Origin: Natronospirillum operosum
GTDB taxonomy: Bacteria > Pseudomonadota > Gammaproteobacteria > Pseudomonadales > Natronospirillaceae
Assembly (NCBI RefSeq): GCF_004768465.1
Contig: NZ_SRMF01000013.1
Span: 1-64,000, forward strand
DNA: 64,000 bases
Direction: 5' to 3'
The notes below the pieces were generated by a model that worked only from the letters and a program-made list of their open reading frames with translations, was not told the origin of the DNA and did not search any database. The position numbers and the translations under genes were made by a program. Shown in pieces: positions 8,964-18,201 of this stretch (within the stretch, counting starts at the first letter, position 1; every line of letters begins with the position of its first letter).

Positions 8964-9716
8964 TCAGTCGGCACCGCGCTGGCCGGCCGGCAGATAGGTT
9001 TTCAGCGCCTGCTCGATAATACGCGGGTTCTGTCCGGCCTGAATGCCCAGCAACGCATCCCGGATCATCTGCTGGGCCATGGTTTCCTCGTCGGAGCGCA
9101 GCATGCACTTGTCCTTGATGGGAATGGCGATGACGGTGGCCATGATGGAGCCGTACATCGTGGTCAGCAGCGCTACCGCCATCTGCGGACCGATGGCTCT
9201 GGGGTCGTCCAGCACGGCCAGCATGCCGACCAGGCCGATCAAGGTACCGATCATGCCCATGGCGGGTGCCACGTCGCCCAGGGCGCCGAATATACCTGCA
9301 CCCTGTTCGTGGCGCTCGCGCGTCAGGCGAATGTCACGGTTCAGCAGGGTGCGAACCACATCCGGGTCGTGCCCGCCCACCAGCAACTGGATACCCTTGC
9401 CCAGAAATTCATGACTGACCTCCTTGCCTTCCAGCGACAACAACCCTCCTTTGCGGGCCGAGTCGGCCAGCTCCACGACTTCCTCGATGATTTCTTCCGG
9501 TTTGATAGCCCGGTAGGAGTAAGCCTTGCCGGCAATCTTGAAGGCGCCGAGAAACTGCTCCAGCGTGAACTTCTGCATGGTCACGAACAGAGAGCCGATC
9601 AGAACGATCAAAACGGAAGGCAGATTGTAGTACACGACCGGGTCACCACCGACGATCATCGCCATGATGAGCATCCCGACGCCACCGATCAGGCCGACTA
9701 TGGTTGCTAAATCCAC
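8964..9716 (-). CDS. pomA: Flagellar motor stator protein PomA/MotA-type
   Basis: PomA is the multi-spanning stator subunit that forms the ion channel with PomB and pushes on the rotor protein FliG. Signatures are the N-terminal MDLATIVGLIGG, KFTLEQFLGAFKIAGKAYSY, RDIRLTRERHEQGAGIFGALG (cytoplasmic loop) and GDVAPAMGMIGTLIGLVGML plus AVALLTTMYGSIMA (third and fourth helices). The start codon is GTG, with GGAGAG about 10 nt upstream. Both stator genes sit beside the divergent xseB-ispA-dxs operon, an arrangement also known from Vibrio. Confidence 0.95.
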   Translation of the reverse strand: MDLATIVGLIGGVGMLIMAMIVGGDPVVYYNLPSVLIVLIGSLFVTMQKFTLEQFLGAFKIAGKAYSYRAIKPEEIIEEVVELADSARKGGLLSLEGKEVSHEFLGKGIQLLVGGHDPDVVRTLLNRDIRLTRERHEQGAGIFGALGDVAPAMGMIGTLIGLVGMLAVLDDPRAIGPQMAVALLTTMYGSIMATVIAIPIKDKCMLRSDEETMAQQMIRDALLGIQAGQNPRIIEQALKTYLPAGQRGAD

Positions 9717-9765
9717 TGGTAAAGGCTCTCCGTAATTCCTGGATCAATCAGTGAACAGTCAGACA

Positions 9766-9781
9766 GCACGCATAAGCGTGC
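9766..9781 (+). other. Small hairpin upstream of xseB
   Basis: A GCACGC-ATAA-GCGTGC hairpin (6-bp stem) lies in the divergent pomA/xseB spacer and is followed by CGCTTTATTGACC. A weak promoter-like pair TTGACC (9789-9794) and TAGTGT (9812-9817), 17 bp apart, follows it on the plus strand. Confidence 0.35.
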
Positions 9782-9846
9782 CGCTTTATTGACCCCACAC
9801 AAGCAATTCAGTAGTGTTTGCGCTCCCTGAACTTGGGTGATCATCC

Positions 9847-10077
9847 ATGTCCACTCCTACTAGATCGAACAATTTTGAGAAATCATTAGCGGATCTGGAA
9901 AAAATAGTTGCGCAGCTTGAACAGGGAGACCTCTCTCTGGACGAGGCCATGCAGGCGTTTGAACAGGGTGTCCGGCTGACTCGAGACTGCCAGCAACAAC
10001 TGGATTCCGCCGAGCAGAAGGTTCGCATATTGCTGGATGAAAGCCAATCTTCCGCAGCAGGTGGACCCGCCGAATGA
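9847..10077 (+). CDS. xseB: Exodeoxyribonuclease VII small subunit
   Basis: XseB is the small subunit of ExoVII, which degrades single-stranded DNA with XseA. The 76-aa protein has the family core [27 protein letters not shown] and [15 protein letters not shown] in a helical-hairpin fold. It starts the xseB-ispA-dxs operon and overlaps ispA by 4 bp. The large subunit XseA is encoded separately at 20550-21902. Confidence 0.95.
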   Translation: MSTPTRSNNFEKSLADLEKIVAQLEQGDLSLDEAMQAFEQGVRLTRDCQQQLDSAEQKVRILLDESQSSAAGGPAE

Positions 10078-10973
10078 CCGAACTCGCGCCGCAGCTCGGG
10101 CCGGCGGCCAGGCGTTTCAATGAGTATCTGCACGGCCTGCCGGACCGCTACCCCGCCCGCCACGAGCGCCTGCAGAGCGCTCTGCGCTACGCGCTGCTGG
10201 GTGCCGGCAAGCGTGTACGTCCGCTGCTCTGCCATGCGGCGGCACGCGCAGTCGATGCCAGTGACGACGATACCTGGCTGGTGCCGGCGGCGGCACTGGA
10301 ACTGATACACACCTATTCGCTGGTTCATGACGACCTGCCCGCCATGGACGATGACGCCTGGCGGCGCGGCCGTCCCACCACCCATATTGCCTTTGACGAG
10401 GCCACAGCCATCCTGGTCGGCGATGCATTGCAGGCGCTGGCCTTTCAGGTGCTGACCGATGATGGCCCGGTGCCAGTATCACCGCAACAGCAACTGGCCT
10501 GGGTGCGGACGCTGGCCCAGGCAGCCGGTGGCCAGGGCATGGTCGATGGTCAGTCCATGGACTGCTTCGCCGCTGCCGGCACCATGGACCTGACAGCGCT
10601 GGAGACCATGCACCGGCACAAGACCGGCGCCCTGATCAATGCAGCTGTGGTCATGGGGGCCTGGTGTCGGAGCACGCCACCGTCCGACGACCAGATCACG
10701 GCGCTGACGCGATACGGGCAGGCCGTCGGGCTCGCTTTTCAGGTGGTGGACGACATCCTTGACGTGACGTCCGATACCGACACACTGGGGAAGGATGCGG
10801 GCAGCGATGCCGCACATGACAAGGTCACCTACGTCTCTCTGCTGGGCCTGCCGGCAGCCCGACGCAGGGCCGGCGAACTGCAGGCCGAGGCCCTGGCCGC
10901 ACTGCAGACACTGCCGGGTGACACCGCACCGCTGGCCAGCATCGCGGATTACATCGTGGAACGTCTGCACTGA
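10074..10973 (+). CDS. ispA: Farnesyl diphosphate synthase (geranyltranstransferase)
   Basis: IspA condenses dimethylallyl and isopentenyl diphosphates to geranyl and farnesyl diphosphate. The first aspartate-rich motif is [11 protein letters not shown] and the second is [11 protein letters not shown]. The entry sequence [12 protein letters not shown] is also present. At 299 aa it has the usual length for bacterial short-chain prenyl synthases. It overlaps xseB by 4 bp and is followed by dxs, so isoprenoid precursor supply and chain elongation are in one operon. Confidence 0.96.
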   Translation: MTELAPQLGPAARRFNEYLHGLPDRYPARHERLQSALRYALLGAGKRVRPLLCHAAARAVDASDDDTWLVPAAALELIHTYSLVHDDLPAMDDDAWRRGRPTTHIAFDEATAILVGDALQALAFQVLTDDGPVPVSPQQQLAWVRTLAQAAGGQGMVDGQSMDCFAAAGTMDLTALETMHRHKTGALINAAVVMGAWCRSTPPSDDQITALTRYGQAVGLAFQVVDDILDVTSDTDTLGKDAGSDAAHDKVTYVSLLGLPAARRRAGELQAEALAALQTLPGDTAPLASIADYIVERLH

Positions 10974-11032
10974 CGCAAGACTGACTGGTTATGGCCGGGA
11001 GCAGGCAGCTCCCGACAATTGAACGGACAATA

Positions 11033-12949
11033 ATGAGACTATTCACGAACATCCCCACAGAGCGCCCGGTCACCCCACTGCTGGACCGGATAAACAGCCC
11101 GCAGGAACTGCGCAGCCTGAACGCCGGGGATCTGTCCCGACTGGCCGATGAGCTGCGCGCCTATCTGCTGTGGTCCGTCGGTCGCAGCGGCGGGCACTTC
11201 GGTGCCGGCCTGGGCGTAGTCGAACTGACCATTGCCCTGCACTACTGCTTCAATACGCCGGAAGACCGGCTGGTGTGGGATGTCGGTCATCAGGCCTATC
11301 CGCACAAGATACTGACCGGGCGCCGTGAACAGCTGCCCAGCATTCGCCAGGAGGGTGGTCTGGCCGCCTTCCCGGCGCGCGAGGAAAGCATCTACGATAC
11401 CTTCGGGGTGGGTCACAGCAGCACCGCCATTTCGGCGGCACTGGGCATGGCCCTGGCGGCCAGAAACAGCGGTCAGCAGCGCCGTGCCGCGGCCATTGTC
11501 GGCGATGGCGCGCTGACCGCCGGCATGGCGTTCGAAGCGCTGAACCATGCCGGACATACCGACACCAACCTGCTGGTGGTGCTCAACGACAACGACATGT
11601 CGATTTCGGAAAATGTCGGCGGCCTGTCGCAGTACTTCTCGCGCCTGCTGGCCAGCCGCACCTACACCAGCATGCGTGAAAACGGCAAGAAGGTTCTGCG
11701 CCACTTCCCCGAAGCGGCCCAGATCCTGGCACGTCGGGCCGAAGAACACATGAAGGGCATGGTCACCCCCGGCACCCTGTTCGAGGAACTCGGTTTTCAC
11801 TACCTGGGCCCGGTGGATGGTCACGACCTGCCCCGCCTGACCGAGGTTCTGGACACCGCCCGCAGCCTTGACGGCCCGCAGTTTCTGCATGTGATCACAC
11901 AGAAGGGCAAGGGCTTTTCGCCCGCCGAAGCGGCGCCGATCAAGTATCACGCCATCAGCAAGATAGAACCCCAGACGACAACCGGGAAGGCGCCGGCGGC
12001 GCCGGCAAAACCCAAATACTCCAACATCTTCGGAGACTGGCTGTGCGATATGGCTGCCGTGGATGAGCGCCTGCAGGGCATTACCCCGGCCATGCGCGAA
12101 GGCTCTGATCTGGTCCGCTTCTCACGCGAATACCCGCAGCGCTATTTTGATGTGGCCATTGCCGAACAGCACGCGGTCACTCTGGCGGCGGGCATGGCCT
12201 GCGAAGGGGCCAAGCCGGTGGTGGCCATCTACTCCACCTTTCTGCAGCGGGCCTATGATCAGCTGATTCATGACGTGGCGCTGCAGAATCTGGACGTGCT
12301 CTTTGCCATCGATCGGGCCGGACTGGTCGGGGAAGACGGGCCGACCCACGCCGGCAGTTTCGACCTGACCTACCTGCGCTGCATTCCCAACATGGTCGTC
12401 ATGGCGCCGCGTGACGAAGCTGAGCTGCGCCGCATGCTGACCACGGGCTACCACCATCCGGGCCCGGCGGCCGTGCGCTACCCGCGCGGCAGCGGCCCCG
12501 GCGTGGTGCCGGACAGCACCCTCGACAGCCTGCCCTTGGGCAAGGCCGAGATCTTGCGCGCGAGCGGCGCCAAGGCCGCCAAGCGTATCGCCCTGCTGGC
12601 CTTCGGCAGCATGGTCAGCCCGGCCGCCACGGTGGCCGAGACCCTGGATACAACCCTGGTCGACATGCGTTTCATCAAGCCACTGGATACGGACTGCCTG
12701 CAGCAGATCATGGCCGACCATGATGTTGTCGTGACGCTGGAAGAGAATGTGGTGGCCGGCGGTGCCGGTTCAGCGGTGGCGGAATGGATGGCGGCCGAAG
12801 ATCACCGCATACCGATATTGCAGATTGGCCTGCCGGACCGTTTTCTGGACCATGCCAGCGCCCAGCGCCAGCATATGCTGGCGGAGCTGGACGCGGCCAG
12901 TCTGGAGCAGCGGATCGGCGCCTGGACCGCGCGTCAGTTCGAGCGCTGA
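11033..12949 (+). CDS. dxs: 1-deoxy-D-xylulose-5-phosphate synthase
   Basis: Dxs is the thiamine-diphosphate enzyme that joins pyruvate and glyceraldehyde 3-phosphate in the first step of the MEP isoprenoid pathway. Motifs are [16 protein letters not shown], the cofactor motif [36 protein letters not shown] and the transketolase pyrimidine region [19 protein letters not shown]. The ATG at 11033 is chosen because it begins the conserved MRLFTNIP-type N-terminus. An upstream ATG at 10991 adds 14 unsupported residues. Length is 638 aa. IspG of the same pathway is at 26436-27566. Confidence 0.97.
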   Translation: MRLFTNIPTERPVTPLLDRINSPQELRSLNAGDLSRLADELRAYLLWSVGRSGGHFGAGLGVVELTIALHYCFNTPEDRLVWDVGHQAYPHKILTGRREQLPSIRQEGGLAAFPAREESIYDTFGVGHSSTAISAALGMALAARNSGQQRRAAAIVGDGALTAGMAFEALNHAGHTDTNLLVVLNDNDMSISENVGGLSQYFSRLLASRTYTSMRENGKKVLRHFPEAAQILARRAEEHMKGMVTPGTLFEELGFHYLGPVDGHDLPRLTEVLDTARSLDGPQFLHVITQKGKGFSPAEAAPIKYHAISKIEPQTTTGKAPAAPAKPKYSNIFGDWLCDMAAVDERLQGITPAMREGSDLVRFSREYPQRYFDVAIAEQHAVTLAAGMACEGAKPVVAIYSTFLQRAYDQLIHDVALQNLDVLFAIDRAGLVGEDGPTHAGSFDLTYLRCIPNMVVMAPRDEAELRRMLTTGYHHPGPAAVRYPRGSGPGVVPDSTLDSLPLGKAEILRASGAKAAKRIALLAFGSMVSPAATVAETLDTTLVDMRFIKPLDTDCLQQIMADHDVVVTLEENVVAGGAGSAVAEWMAAEDHRIPILQIGLPDRFLDHASAQRQHMLAELDAASLEQRIGAWTARQFER

Positions 12950-12976
12950 CAGCGGCAGAAGCTCCAGTCAGGGGCT

Positions 12977-14581
12977 CTAGAGGTAGACAGTCGCGTCGTC
13001 GACATCCTTCTGGGCCTCCAGCAGATGTCGCTCGGCGTATTCCTTCCACACCCCGCTGCGCAGGAAGACCTCATACACATCGGCATCGATGTGCTCTTCA
13101 TCGCGCATATTGCGCAGGATGCTGAAGGCCTGACTCAGGGGCATCGGCTTCTTGTAGGGGCGTTCCTTGGCCGTGAGCGCCTCGAAGATATCGGCCACCC
13201 CCATGATACGAGCCGGAATCGACAGCTGATCCCGGGTCAGACCGCGCGGGAAGCCCTTGCCGTTCATCTTCTCATGGTGGCCGCCGGCGTACTCCGGCAC
13301 CCGGCGCAGGTTGCGCGGGAACGGCAGCGCTTCCAGAATATCAATGGTGATGTCGATATGCCGGTTGATAATGGCCCGTTCGTCATTGTTCAGTGTGCCG
13401 CGTGAAATGCAGAGGTTCTCTATTTCCACCTCGGTCAGCAGGGGCTCGGGCTCACCGTCCGCATTCGTCCAGGTCAGGTTGCCCAGCGCCCGCACGCGTT
13501 CCTGATCTTCCGGCCGCATGAATTCACCCCCGGTGTTGGCCCGGGTGACGAATGCACAGTCATCATCGATCTGCTGCAAACGGGCCTGCAGGTCGGCTTC
13601 CAGGGCCGCTCTCTGGCCCTCGGACACCGCCAGCATGCGCTGCAGATAATCGCGTTCCGTCTGCGCCCGCAGCGCGGAGAAACGCGCCCGCACTGCGTCT
13701 ATGCCGTCCCACAGCATGTGCAGCTTGGTAGCCTTGTCGACCACATAGTCGGGCGTGGCCAGCTTGCCGCAGTCATGCAACCAGGCCGCCACACTCAGCT
13801 CATACCACTCCTCGTCATCCAGATTGAAATCCTTGAAGTAGCCCGTCTTGTCTTCACAGGCCGCCCGCGCAATCAGCTCTGTCAGTTCGGGTATGCGCTG
13901 GCAGTGCAGCGAGGTGTGCGGCGAGCGCACATCGGTAATGGAAGCCAGGGCCTTGATAAAGGAGTCGAGCAGTTCCTTGTGGCCATGGATCAGAATCTGG
14001 TTGTTCAGTGAGATCGCAGCGTACTTGGCCAGCGCCGCTACCGAGGACAGCACATCTTCGGCAAAGGGGACCACCTGCCCCCGGGGATCCCGGGCGTTAA
14101 GCAGCTGCAGTACACCAATCACTTCGCCCTGATGGTCCAGCAGGGGCTGGGTCAGAAAACTGCACGATCGGTAACCGGTCGACTCGTCAAAGCGTTTGGT
14201 GCCGGAAAAGTCGAATTCATCAACCTTGTAGGCATCTTCGACAATGACGGGTTTGCGGCTCAAGGCCGCATGACTGGCCACATTGTGATGGTTCGGCTGG
14301 CCGTCGCGGAACAGGGGAATCGGTGCCATGGGCACTTCATCACCTTCGTAACCATTGATCTGGATACCCAGCGAGTCGGTGCGCACCACCGAGAAGTGCA
14401 ATTCCCGGTCCAGGCCATCGCCCTCCACCAGATAGAGGGTGCCACCATCTGCATTGGTCAGTTGCATGGCCTCGGAGACGATACAGTCGAGCAGCGAAGC
14501 CAGATTGTTTCGAGATGCCAGCCGAGTCAGCAGATCTTCCTGCTGCTGACCGCTGACCATTGCTTGTTCTGCCGTAGTCAT
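12977..14581 (-). CDS. GAF / HD-GYP-type phosphohydrolase with large inserted segment
   Basis: This is a probable cyclic-di-GMP phosphodiesterase or related signalling protein. A GAF sensor domain spans about residues 20-195 (TNADGGTLYLVEGD, GEVIGVLQLLNARD). The HD-GYP domain begins near 225, with HTSLHCQRIPELTELIARA, the HD pair WLHDCGKLATPDYVVDK (H269, D270), HHEKMNGKGFPRGL (about 435-448) and GVADIFEALTAKERPYKKP. The GYP tyrosine is Phe. Between HD and the next conserved His lie about 140 residues instead of roughly 30, part of them a likely coiled coil. The ATG at 14581 has GAGAAG upstream and fits better than 14641, which overlaps pgpA. Gene symbol not assigned. Confidence 0.85.
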   Translation of the reverse strand: MTTAEQAMVSGQQQEDLLTRLASRNNLASLLDCIVSEAMQLTNADGGTLYLVEGDGLDRELHFSVVRTDSLGIQINGYEGDEVPMAPIPLFRDGQPNHHNVASHAALSRKPVIVEDAYKVDEFDFSGTKRFDESTGYRSCSFLTQPLLDHQGEVIGVLQLLNARDPRGQVVPFAEDVLSSVAALAKYAAISLNNQILIHGHKELLDSFIKALASITDVRSPHTSLHCQRIPELTELIARAACEDKTGYFKDFNLDDEEWYELSVAAWLHDCGKLATPDYVVDKATKLHMLWDGIDAVRARFSALRAQTERDYLQRMLAVSEGQRAALEADLQARLQQIDDDCAFVTRANTGGEFMRPEDQERVRALGNLTWTNADGEPEPLLTEVEIENLCISRGTLNNDERAIINRHIDITIDILEALPFPRNLRRVPEYAGGHHEKMNGKGFPRGLTRDQLSIPARIMGVADIFEALTAKERPYKKPMPLSQAFSILRNMRDEEHIDADVYEVFLRSGVWKEYAERHLLEAQKDVDDATVYL

Positions 14582-14606
14582 ACTTCTTCTCACCTGTGGA
14601 CAAAAA

Positions 14607-15122
14607 TCAGCCACCAGCAGACAGTGTAGCCGCCCATCCACTAACTAACCAGAGGTGTAGTAAAAGCAGTGCCATCAATCCCGCCAGAACATCATCTACC
14701 ATGATGCCGAGCCCCCCCTTGACGCGCTTGTCCAGCCAGCTGATGGGCCAGGGCTTGAGGACATCGAAGAACCGGAACAGCAGGAACCCCAGCACCAGAT
14801 TGGACCAGGTCAGCGGCACGGCAATAAAGACAATCCAGAGGCCCACAAACTCGTCCCAGACAATACCGGGATGATCATGCACGCCGAGATCCCGCGCTGT
14901 ACGGTCACACAGCCAGATTCCAAGCGCCCCGGTCAGCAGCACCCAGGCAATCTGCCAGGGCCAGTCGAACTGGGCGAACACCGGCACAAACACCAGTGCT
15001 GCCAGAGTGCCCATGGTGCCGGGCGCCCTGGGGGCCGTGCCGGTGCCAAAACCGAAGGCGAACCAGTGAATCCAGGAACGGAGCTGGGTGTCATGAGAGC
15101 CGGAATTACGCAAAATGGTCAT
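14607..15122 (-). CDS. pgpA: Phosphatidylglycerophosphatase A
   Basis: PgpA removes phosphate from phosphatidylglycerophosphate to make phosphatidylglycerol at the inner membrane. The 171-aa protein shows the family sequences FGFGTGTAPRAPGTMGTLAA near the N-terminus, WDEFVGLW (conserved acidic site), FRFFDVLKPWPI and GGLGIMVDDVLAG, with several hydrophobic segments. It overlaps the end of thiL by 17 bp, in the conserved order nusB-thiL-pgpA. Confidence 0.95.
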   Translation of the reverse strand: MTILRNSGSHDTQLRSWIHWFAFGFGTGTAPRAPGTMGTLAALVFVPVFAQFDWPWQIAWVLLTGALGIWLCDRTARDLGVHDHPGIVWDEFVGLWIVFIAVPLTWSNLVLGFLLFRFFDVLKPWPISWLDKRVKGGLGIMVDDVLAGLMALLLLHLWLVSGWAATLSAGG

Positions 15123-16137
15123 ATCCTGTATTGGAGGTACGGAGGCTGAACGGCCGACCCTGCCAGCGAGCCGTCAGTTGCCGGGGCTGGTCGGGCTCAT
15201 TGGCACGGAGTCGGCCAATGCGGCTGATCGGCTGTGCCTGGTGCTGCGCCAGTGTCTGCAGACGGGTCGAATGTTCCGGCGGAGCGGTGAACAGTACCTG
15301 ATAATCCTCGCCGCCATACAGCGCCCGGTCCAGCGCCTCGGCCCGGGTATCATGGTGCAGCAGGTCCGGGTTGACCGGCACTTCGTCCAGAAGCAGCTCA
15401 GCCGACAGCGCGCTGGCCGACAGCAGGTGCTGCAGGTCCGAAACCAGGCCATCGGAAATGTCGATGGCAGCTGACAGCAGGGGGTTGGCTGCCTGCATGA
15501 AGGTCAGTGGCAGCGCCGGTCGATAGAAGGCATCCTGCAGGGTCGGCAGCAGTGGGCGTTCGCCCTGCAGGCCAGCCAAACCGCCGGCGGAGCCGCCCAG
15601 AGTGCCGGTCACCCAGAGGTCTTCTCCGGCCCGGGCATCACAGCGCGTGAGCGGTCGCTCACTCAGGCCGTGCACCTGCACACTGAAAACCAGCCCCGGC
15701 CCACGCGTCAGATCACCGCCCAGACACCGCACCTGCCAGTGTCGGTTCTCGGCCCTCAGGGTGTCGTGCAGCGCCTGCCAGTCAGCATCACTGAGGCCGT
15801 CCGGCAGCACCAGGCCCAGGGTGTAGAACCAGGGCCTGGCGCCCATGGCGGCCAGATCGCTCAGGGCAGCACGCAGCGCCTTGACGGCGGCATCGGCCAC
15901 TGCGGCAGCGGCCGGGAAATGGGTCCCGGCCACCGCCATGTCCATGGAAATCACCAGCGGCTCGGCGGGCCTGACCGCAAGCGCATCATCACCGTTGTCG
16001 ATCAGCGTGCGGGGGACGAGATCGCCGAGGCCGGGCAGGTCATCCGCCAACGGCAGCAGCCAGCGGCCGATACGGGCGAACTCACCGTCTGCCGGCGCCC
16101 TGCCCTCGGGGTTGAATGCATCGGAACGCCGGGCCAT
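15106..16137 (-). CDS. thiL: Thiamine-monophosphate kinase
   Basis: ThiL phosphorylates thiamine monophosphate to the active cofactor thiamine diphosphate, completing the pathway whose earlier genes lie at 59947-64000. The ATP-binding N-terminal domain shows IDNGDDALAV and VISMDMAVAGTHFP. Later segments include LPDGLSDADW, CLGGDLTRGPGLVFSVQVHG, DISDGLVSDLQHLL and YGGEDYQVLFT. At 343 aa it is slightly longer than the E. coli enzyme. It lies 6 bp after nusB and overlaps pgpA. Confidence 0.95.
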   Translation of the reverse strand: MARRSDAFNPEGRAPADGEFARIGRWLLPLADDLPGLGDLVPRTLIDNGDDALAVRPAEPLVISMDMAVAGTHFPAAAAVADAAVKALRAALSDLAAMGARPWFYTLGLVLPDGLSDADWQALHDTLRAENRHWQVRCLGGDLTRGPGLVFSVQVHGLSERPLTRCDARAGEDLWVTGTLGGSAGGLAGLQGERPLLPTLQDAFYRPALPLTFMQAANPLLSAAIDISDGLVSDLQHLLSASALSAELLLDEVPVNPDLLHHDTRAEALDRALYGGEDYQVLFTAPPEHSTRLQTLAQHQAQPISRIGRLRANEPDQPRQLTARWQGRPFSLRTSNTGYDHFA

Positions 16138-16143
16138 GGTCGT

Positions 16144-16578
16144 TCAGCGCGCTTGCTCGGCCTGGCGGAGCGTGCGCGACAGCTTGTCGAGCACGCCATT
16201 CACATAGCGGTGGCCCTCGGTGGCCCCGAAGGACTTGGCCAGTTCCACCCCTTCATTGATAACCACCCGATAGGGCACATCAATGCGGTGCTGCAGCTCA
16301 TAGGCGCCCAGGCGCAGAATCGCCATTTCCACCGGTGTCAGTTCGCTGACCTTGCGGTCCAGCACGGTGCCCAGCAATTCATCGAGCTCACCGGTGCGTC
16401 CGGTGACCTGATGCAGCAGTTCATGGAAATAGCTCTTGTCGACCTTTTCCATGTTCTGATCCACCATGAACTGGGCCTCTATCTCATTGGCAGACGCCTT
16501 GCTGATATGCCATTGATAAAGGGCCTGCATTGCCATGTGGCGGGCCTTGCGTCGGGCTGCGGGTTTGAAATCACTCAT
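16144..16578 (-). CDS. nusB: Transcription antitermination factor NusB
   Basis: NusB binds boxA RNA with S10 in rRNA antitermination complexes. The 144-aa helical protein contains [18 protein letters not shown], the [17 protein letters not shown] segment and [28 protein letters not shown]. It starts at the base next to the ribH stop. SuhB, which works in the same antitermination complex in E. coli, is present in this window as a non-catalytic version (46965-47723). Confidence 0.97.
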   Translation of the reverse strand: MSDFKPAARRKARHMAMQALYQWHISKASANEIEAQFMVDQNMEKVDKSYFHELLHQVTGRTGELDELLGTVLDRKVSELTPVEMAILRLGAYELQHRIDVPYRVVINEGVELAKSFGATEGHRYVNGVLDKLSRTLRQAEQAR

Positions 16579-17055
16579 TCAGTCATCCATCTGCTGCAGC
16601 AGGTTGACCATTTCCAGTGCGCTCAGGGCGGCTTCTTCACCCTTGTTGCCCGCCTTGGTGCCAGCCCGCTCGATGGCCTGCTCTATGGTATCCACCGTCA
16701 GTACGCCAAAGGCTACCGGCACATTGTAGGTCAGGGCGGCGCGGCTCATGCCGCTGGCACATTCTCCGGCCACAAAGTCGAAATGCGGGGTACCACCGCG
16801 GATCACGGCGCCCAGCGCAACAATGGCGTCGTACTTGCCCGAGGCAGCGGCTTTCTGCACCGCCAGGGGTATTTCATAGGCCCCCGGCACGCGAATCAGG
16901 GTCAGTTGGTCGTCCTGAATACCGCGCCGAGTCAGTGCCTCCAGAGCGCCTTTCTCAAGGCTGTCGACAATAAACGCATTCCAGCGCGCAACTACGATGG
17001 CATAGCGGCCATTGTTGGCTCGCATATCCCCTTCCAGGGTCTTCACGGTGGTCAT
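16579..17055 (-). CDS. ribH: 6,7-dimethyl-8-ribityllumazine synthase
   Basis: RibH condenses 3,4-dihydroxy-2-butanone-4-phosphate with 5-amino-6-ribitylamino-uracil to lumazine. Signatures are [58 protein letters not shown] (with the catalytic His of the family) and [20 protein letters not shown]. At 158 aa it has the usual length. AGAGGAA precedes the ATG. It overlaps ribBA by 4 bp. The next enzyme, riboflavin synthase RibE, is not encoded in this cluster. Confidence 0.97.
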   Translation of the reverse strand: MTTVKTLEGDMRANNGRYAIVVARWNAFIVDSLEKGALEALTRRGIQDDQLTLIRVPGAYEIPLAVQKAAASGKYDAIVALGAVIRGGTPHFDFVAGECASGMSRAALTYNVPVAFGVLTVDTIEQAIERAGTKAGNKGEEAALSALEMVNLLQQMDD

Positions 17056-18182
17056 CGGGATTCCTCTTGCTTGGGAGCTGTGGGACCCTGCAGGTACTCC
17101 ACAATCTCCAGATCAAAACCGGATATGCCCCCGAAACGAATCGGGGAGCTCATCAGGCGCATGCGGCTGACGCCCAGATCACGCAGAATCTGGGCACCGG
17201 TACCTATGGTCACGTAATTGCCGGAGCGGTTCACGCTGCTGGCCGGGCGCTTGCGGTCCGGATGATCCAGGCGATGCAGCTCATCCATGATGTCGGCGCC
17301 GGTATGCTGGTCAATCAGCACCACCACGCCACGACCTTCGCGATTCACTTCGGCCAGTGCCGACTGCAGCGACCAGCCACCGGTATCCACGCCGAGCAGA
17401 TCGCGCAGCGTCTGGGCGCCATGTACCCGCACCAGCACCGGCTCACCCTGACCGAACTGACCCTGTGACAGCGTCATGTGACGCCCGCCGTCGATCTGAT
17501 CTTCGTAGACCCGCAGATCGAAATCTCCCCAGGGCGTGCTGATGGGGCGCTGCTCCAGCAGACGAATGGTGCGCTCATTCATCATGCGGTAATGAATCAG
17601 GTCGGCGATAGTGCCGATTTTCAGACCATGTTTCCGGGCGAACTTTTCCAGATCCGGGCGGCGCGCCATGGTGCCGTCGTCGTTCATGATCTCGACAATG
17701 ACCGAGGCCGGGTGGCGACCGGCAAGCCGGGCCAGATCGCAGCCCGCTTCGGTATGTCCGGCCCGGCTTAGTACGCCGCCGGCTTCGGCGCGCAGCGGAA
17801 ACACATGTCCGGGCTGTACAATGTCATCCGGGCCGGAATTCGGATCAACAGCCACCTGCACCGTGCGCGCACGGTCGGCGGCACTGATGCCGGTGGTAAC
17901 CCCGGAAGCCGCCTCGATGGAGACGGTAAAATGGGTGCCGTACTTCTCGCTGGAAGACTGCACCATGGCCGGCAGGCTGAGCTCATCACAGCGCTGACCG
18001 GTCAGGGTCAGGCAGATCAGGCCGCGGGCCTCCCGGGCCATGAAATTGATGATTTCAGGGGTGACACACTCGCCGGCAACCATGAGGTCGCCCTCATTCT
18101 CCCGGTCTTCGTCATCCATCAGGATGACCATCTTCCCCTGTCGGATATCTTCAATGATTTCCTCTACCGTGTTCAGCTCCAA
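17052..18182 (-). CDS. ribB: 3,4-dihydroxy-2-butanone-4-phosphate synthase with degenerate GTP cyclohydrolase II domain
   Basis: The N-terminal domain (about 1-200) is an intact DHBP synthase: [35 protein letters not shown]-region equivalent [15 protein letters not shown] and [14 protein letters not shown]. The C-terminal domain (about 205-370) has the GTP cyclohydrolase II fold. Where functional enzymes have the zinc-binding SECLTGD...CDCG motif, this one reads [16 protein letters not shown], with no cysteines. It therefore probably lacks cyclohydrolase activity, as known for some proteobacterial RibB proteins. The start is TTG with GGGGAGAG 6 nt upstream. It overlaps ribH by 4 bp. Confidence 0.93.
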   Translation of the reverse strand: MELNTVEEIIEDIRQGKMVILMDDEDRENEGDLMVAGECVTPEIINFMAREARGLICLTLTGQRCDELSLPAMVQSSSEKYGTHFTVSIEAASGVTTGISAADRARTVQVAVDPNSGPDDIVQPGHVFPLRAEAGGVLSRAGHTEAGCDLARLAGRHPASVIVEIMNDDGTMARRPDLEKFARKHGLKIGTIADLIHYRMMNERTIRLLEQRPISTPWGDFDLRVYEDQIDGGRHMTLSQGQFGQGEPVLVRVHGAQTLRDLLGVDTGGWSLQSALAEVNREGRGVVVLIDQHTGADIMDELHRLDHPDRKRPASSVNRSGNYVTIGTGAQILRDLGVSRMRLMSSPIRFGGISGFDLEIVEYLQGPTAPKQEESR

Positions 18183-18201
18183 ACCGTCTCTCCCCTGTTG
18201 A

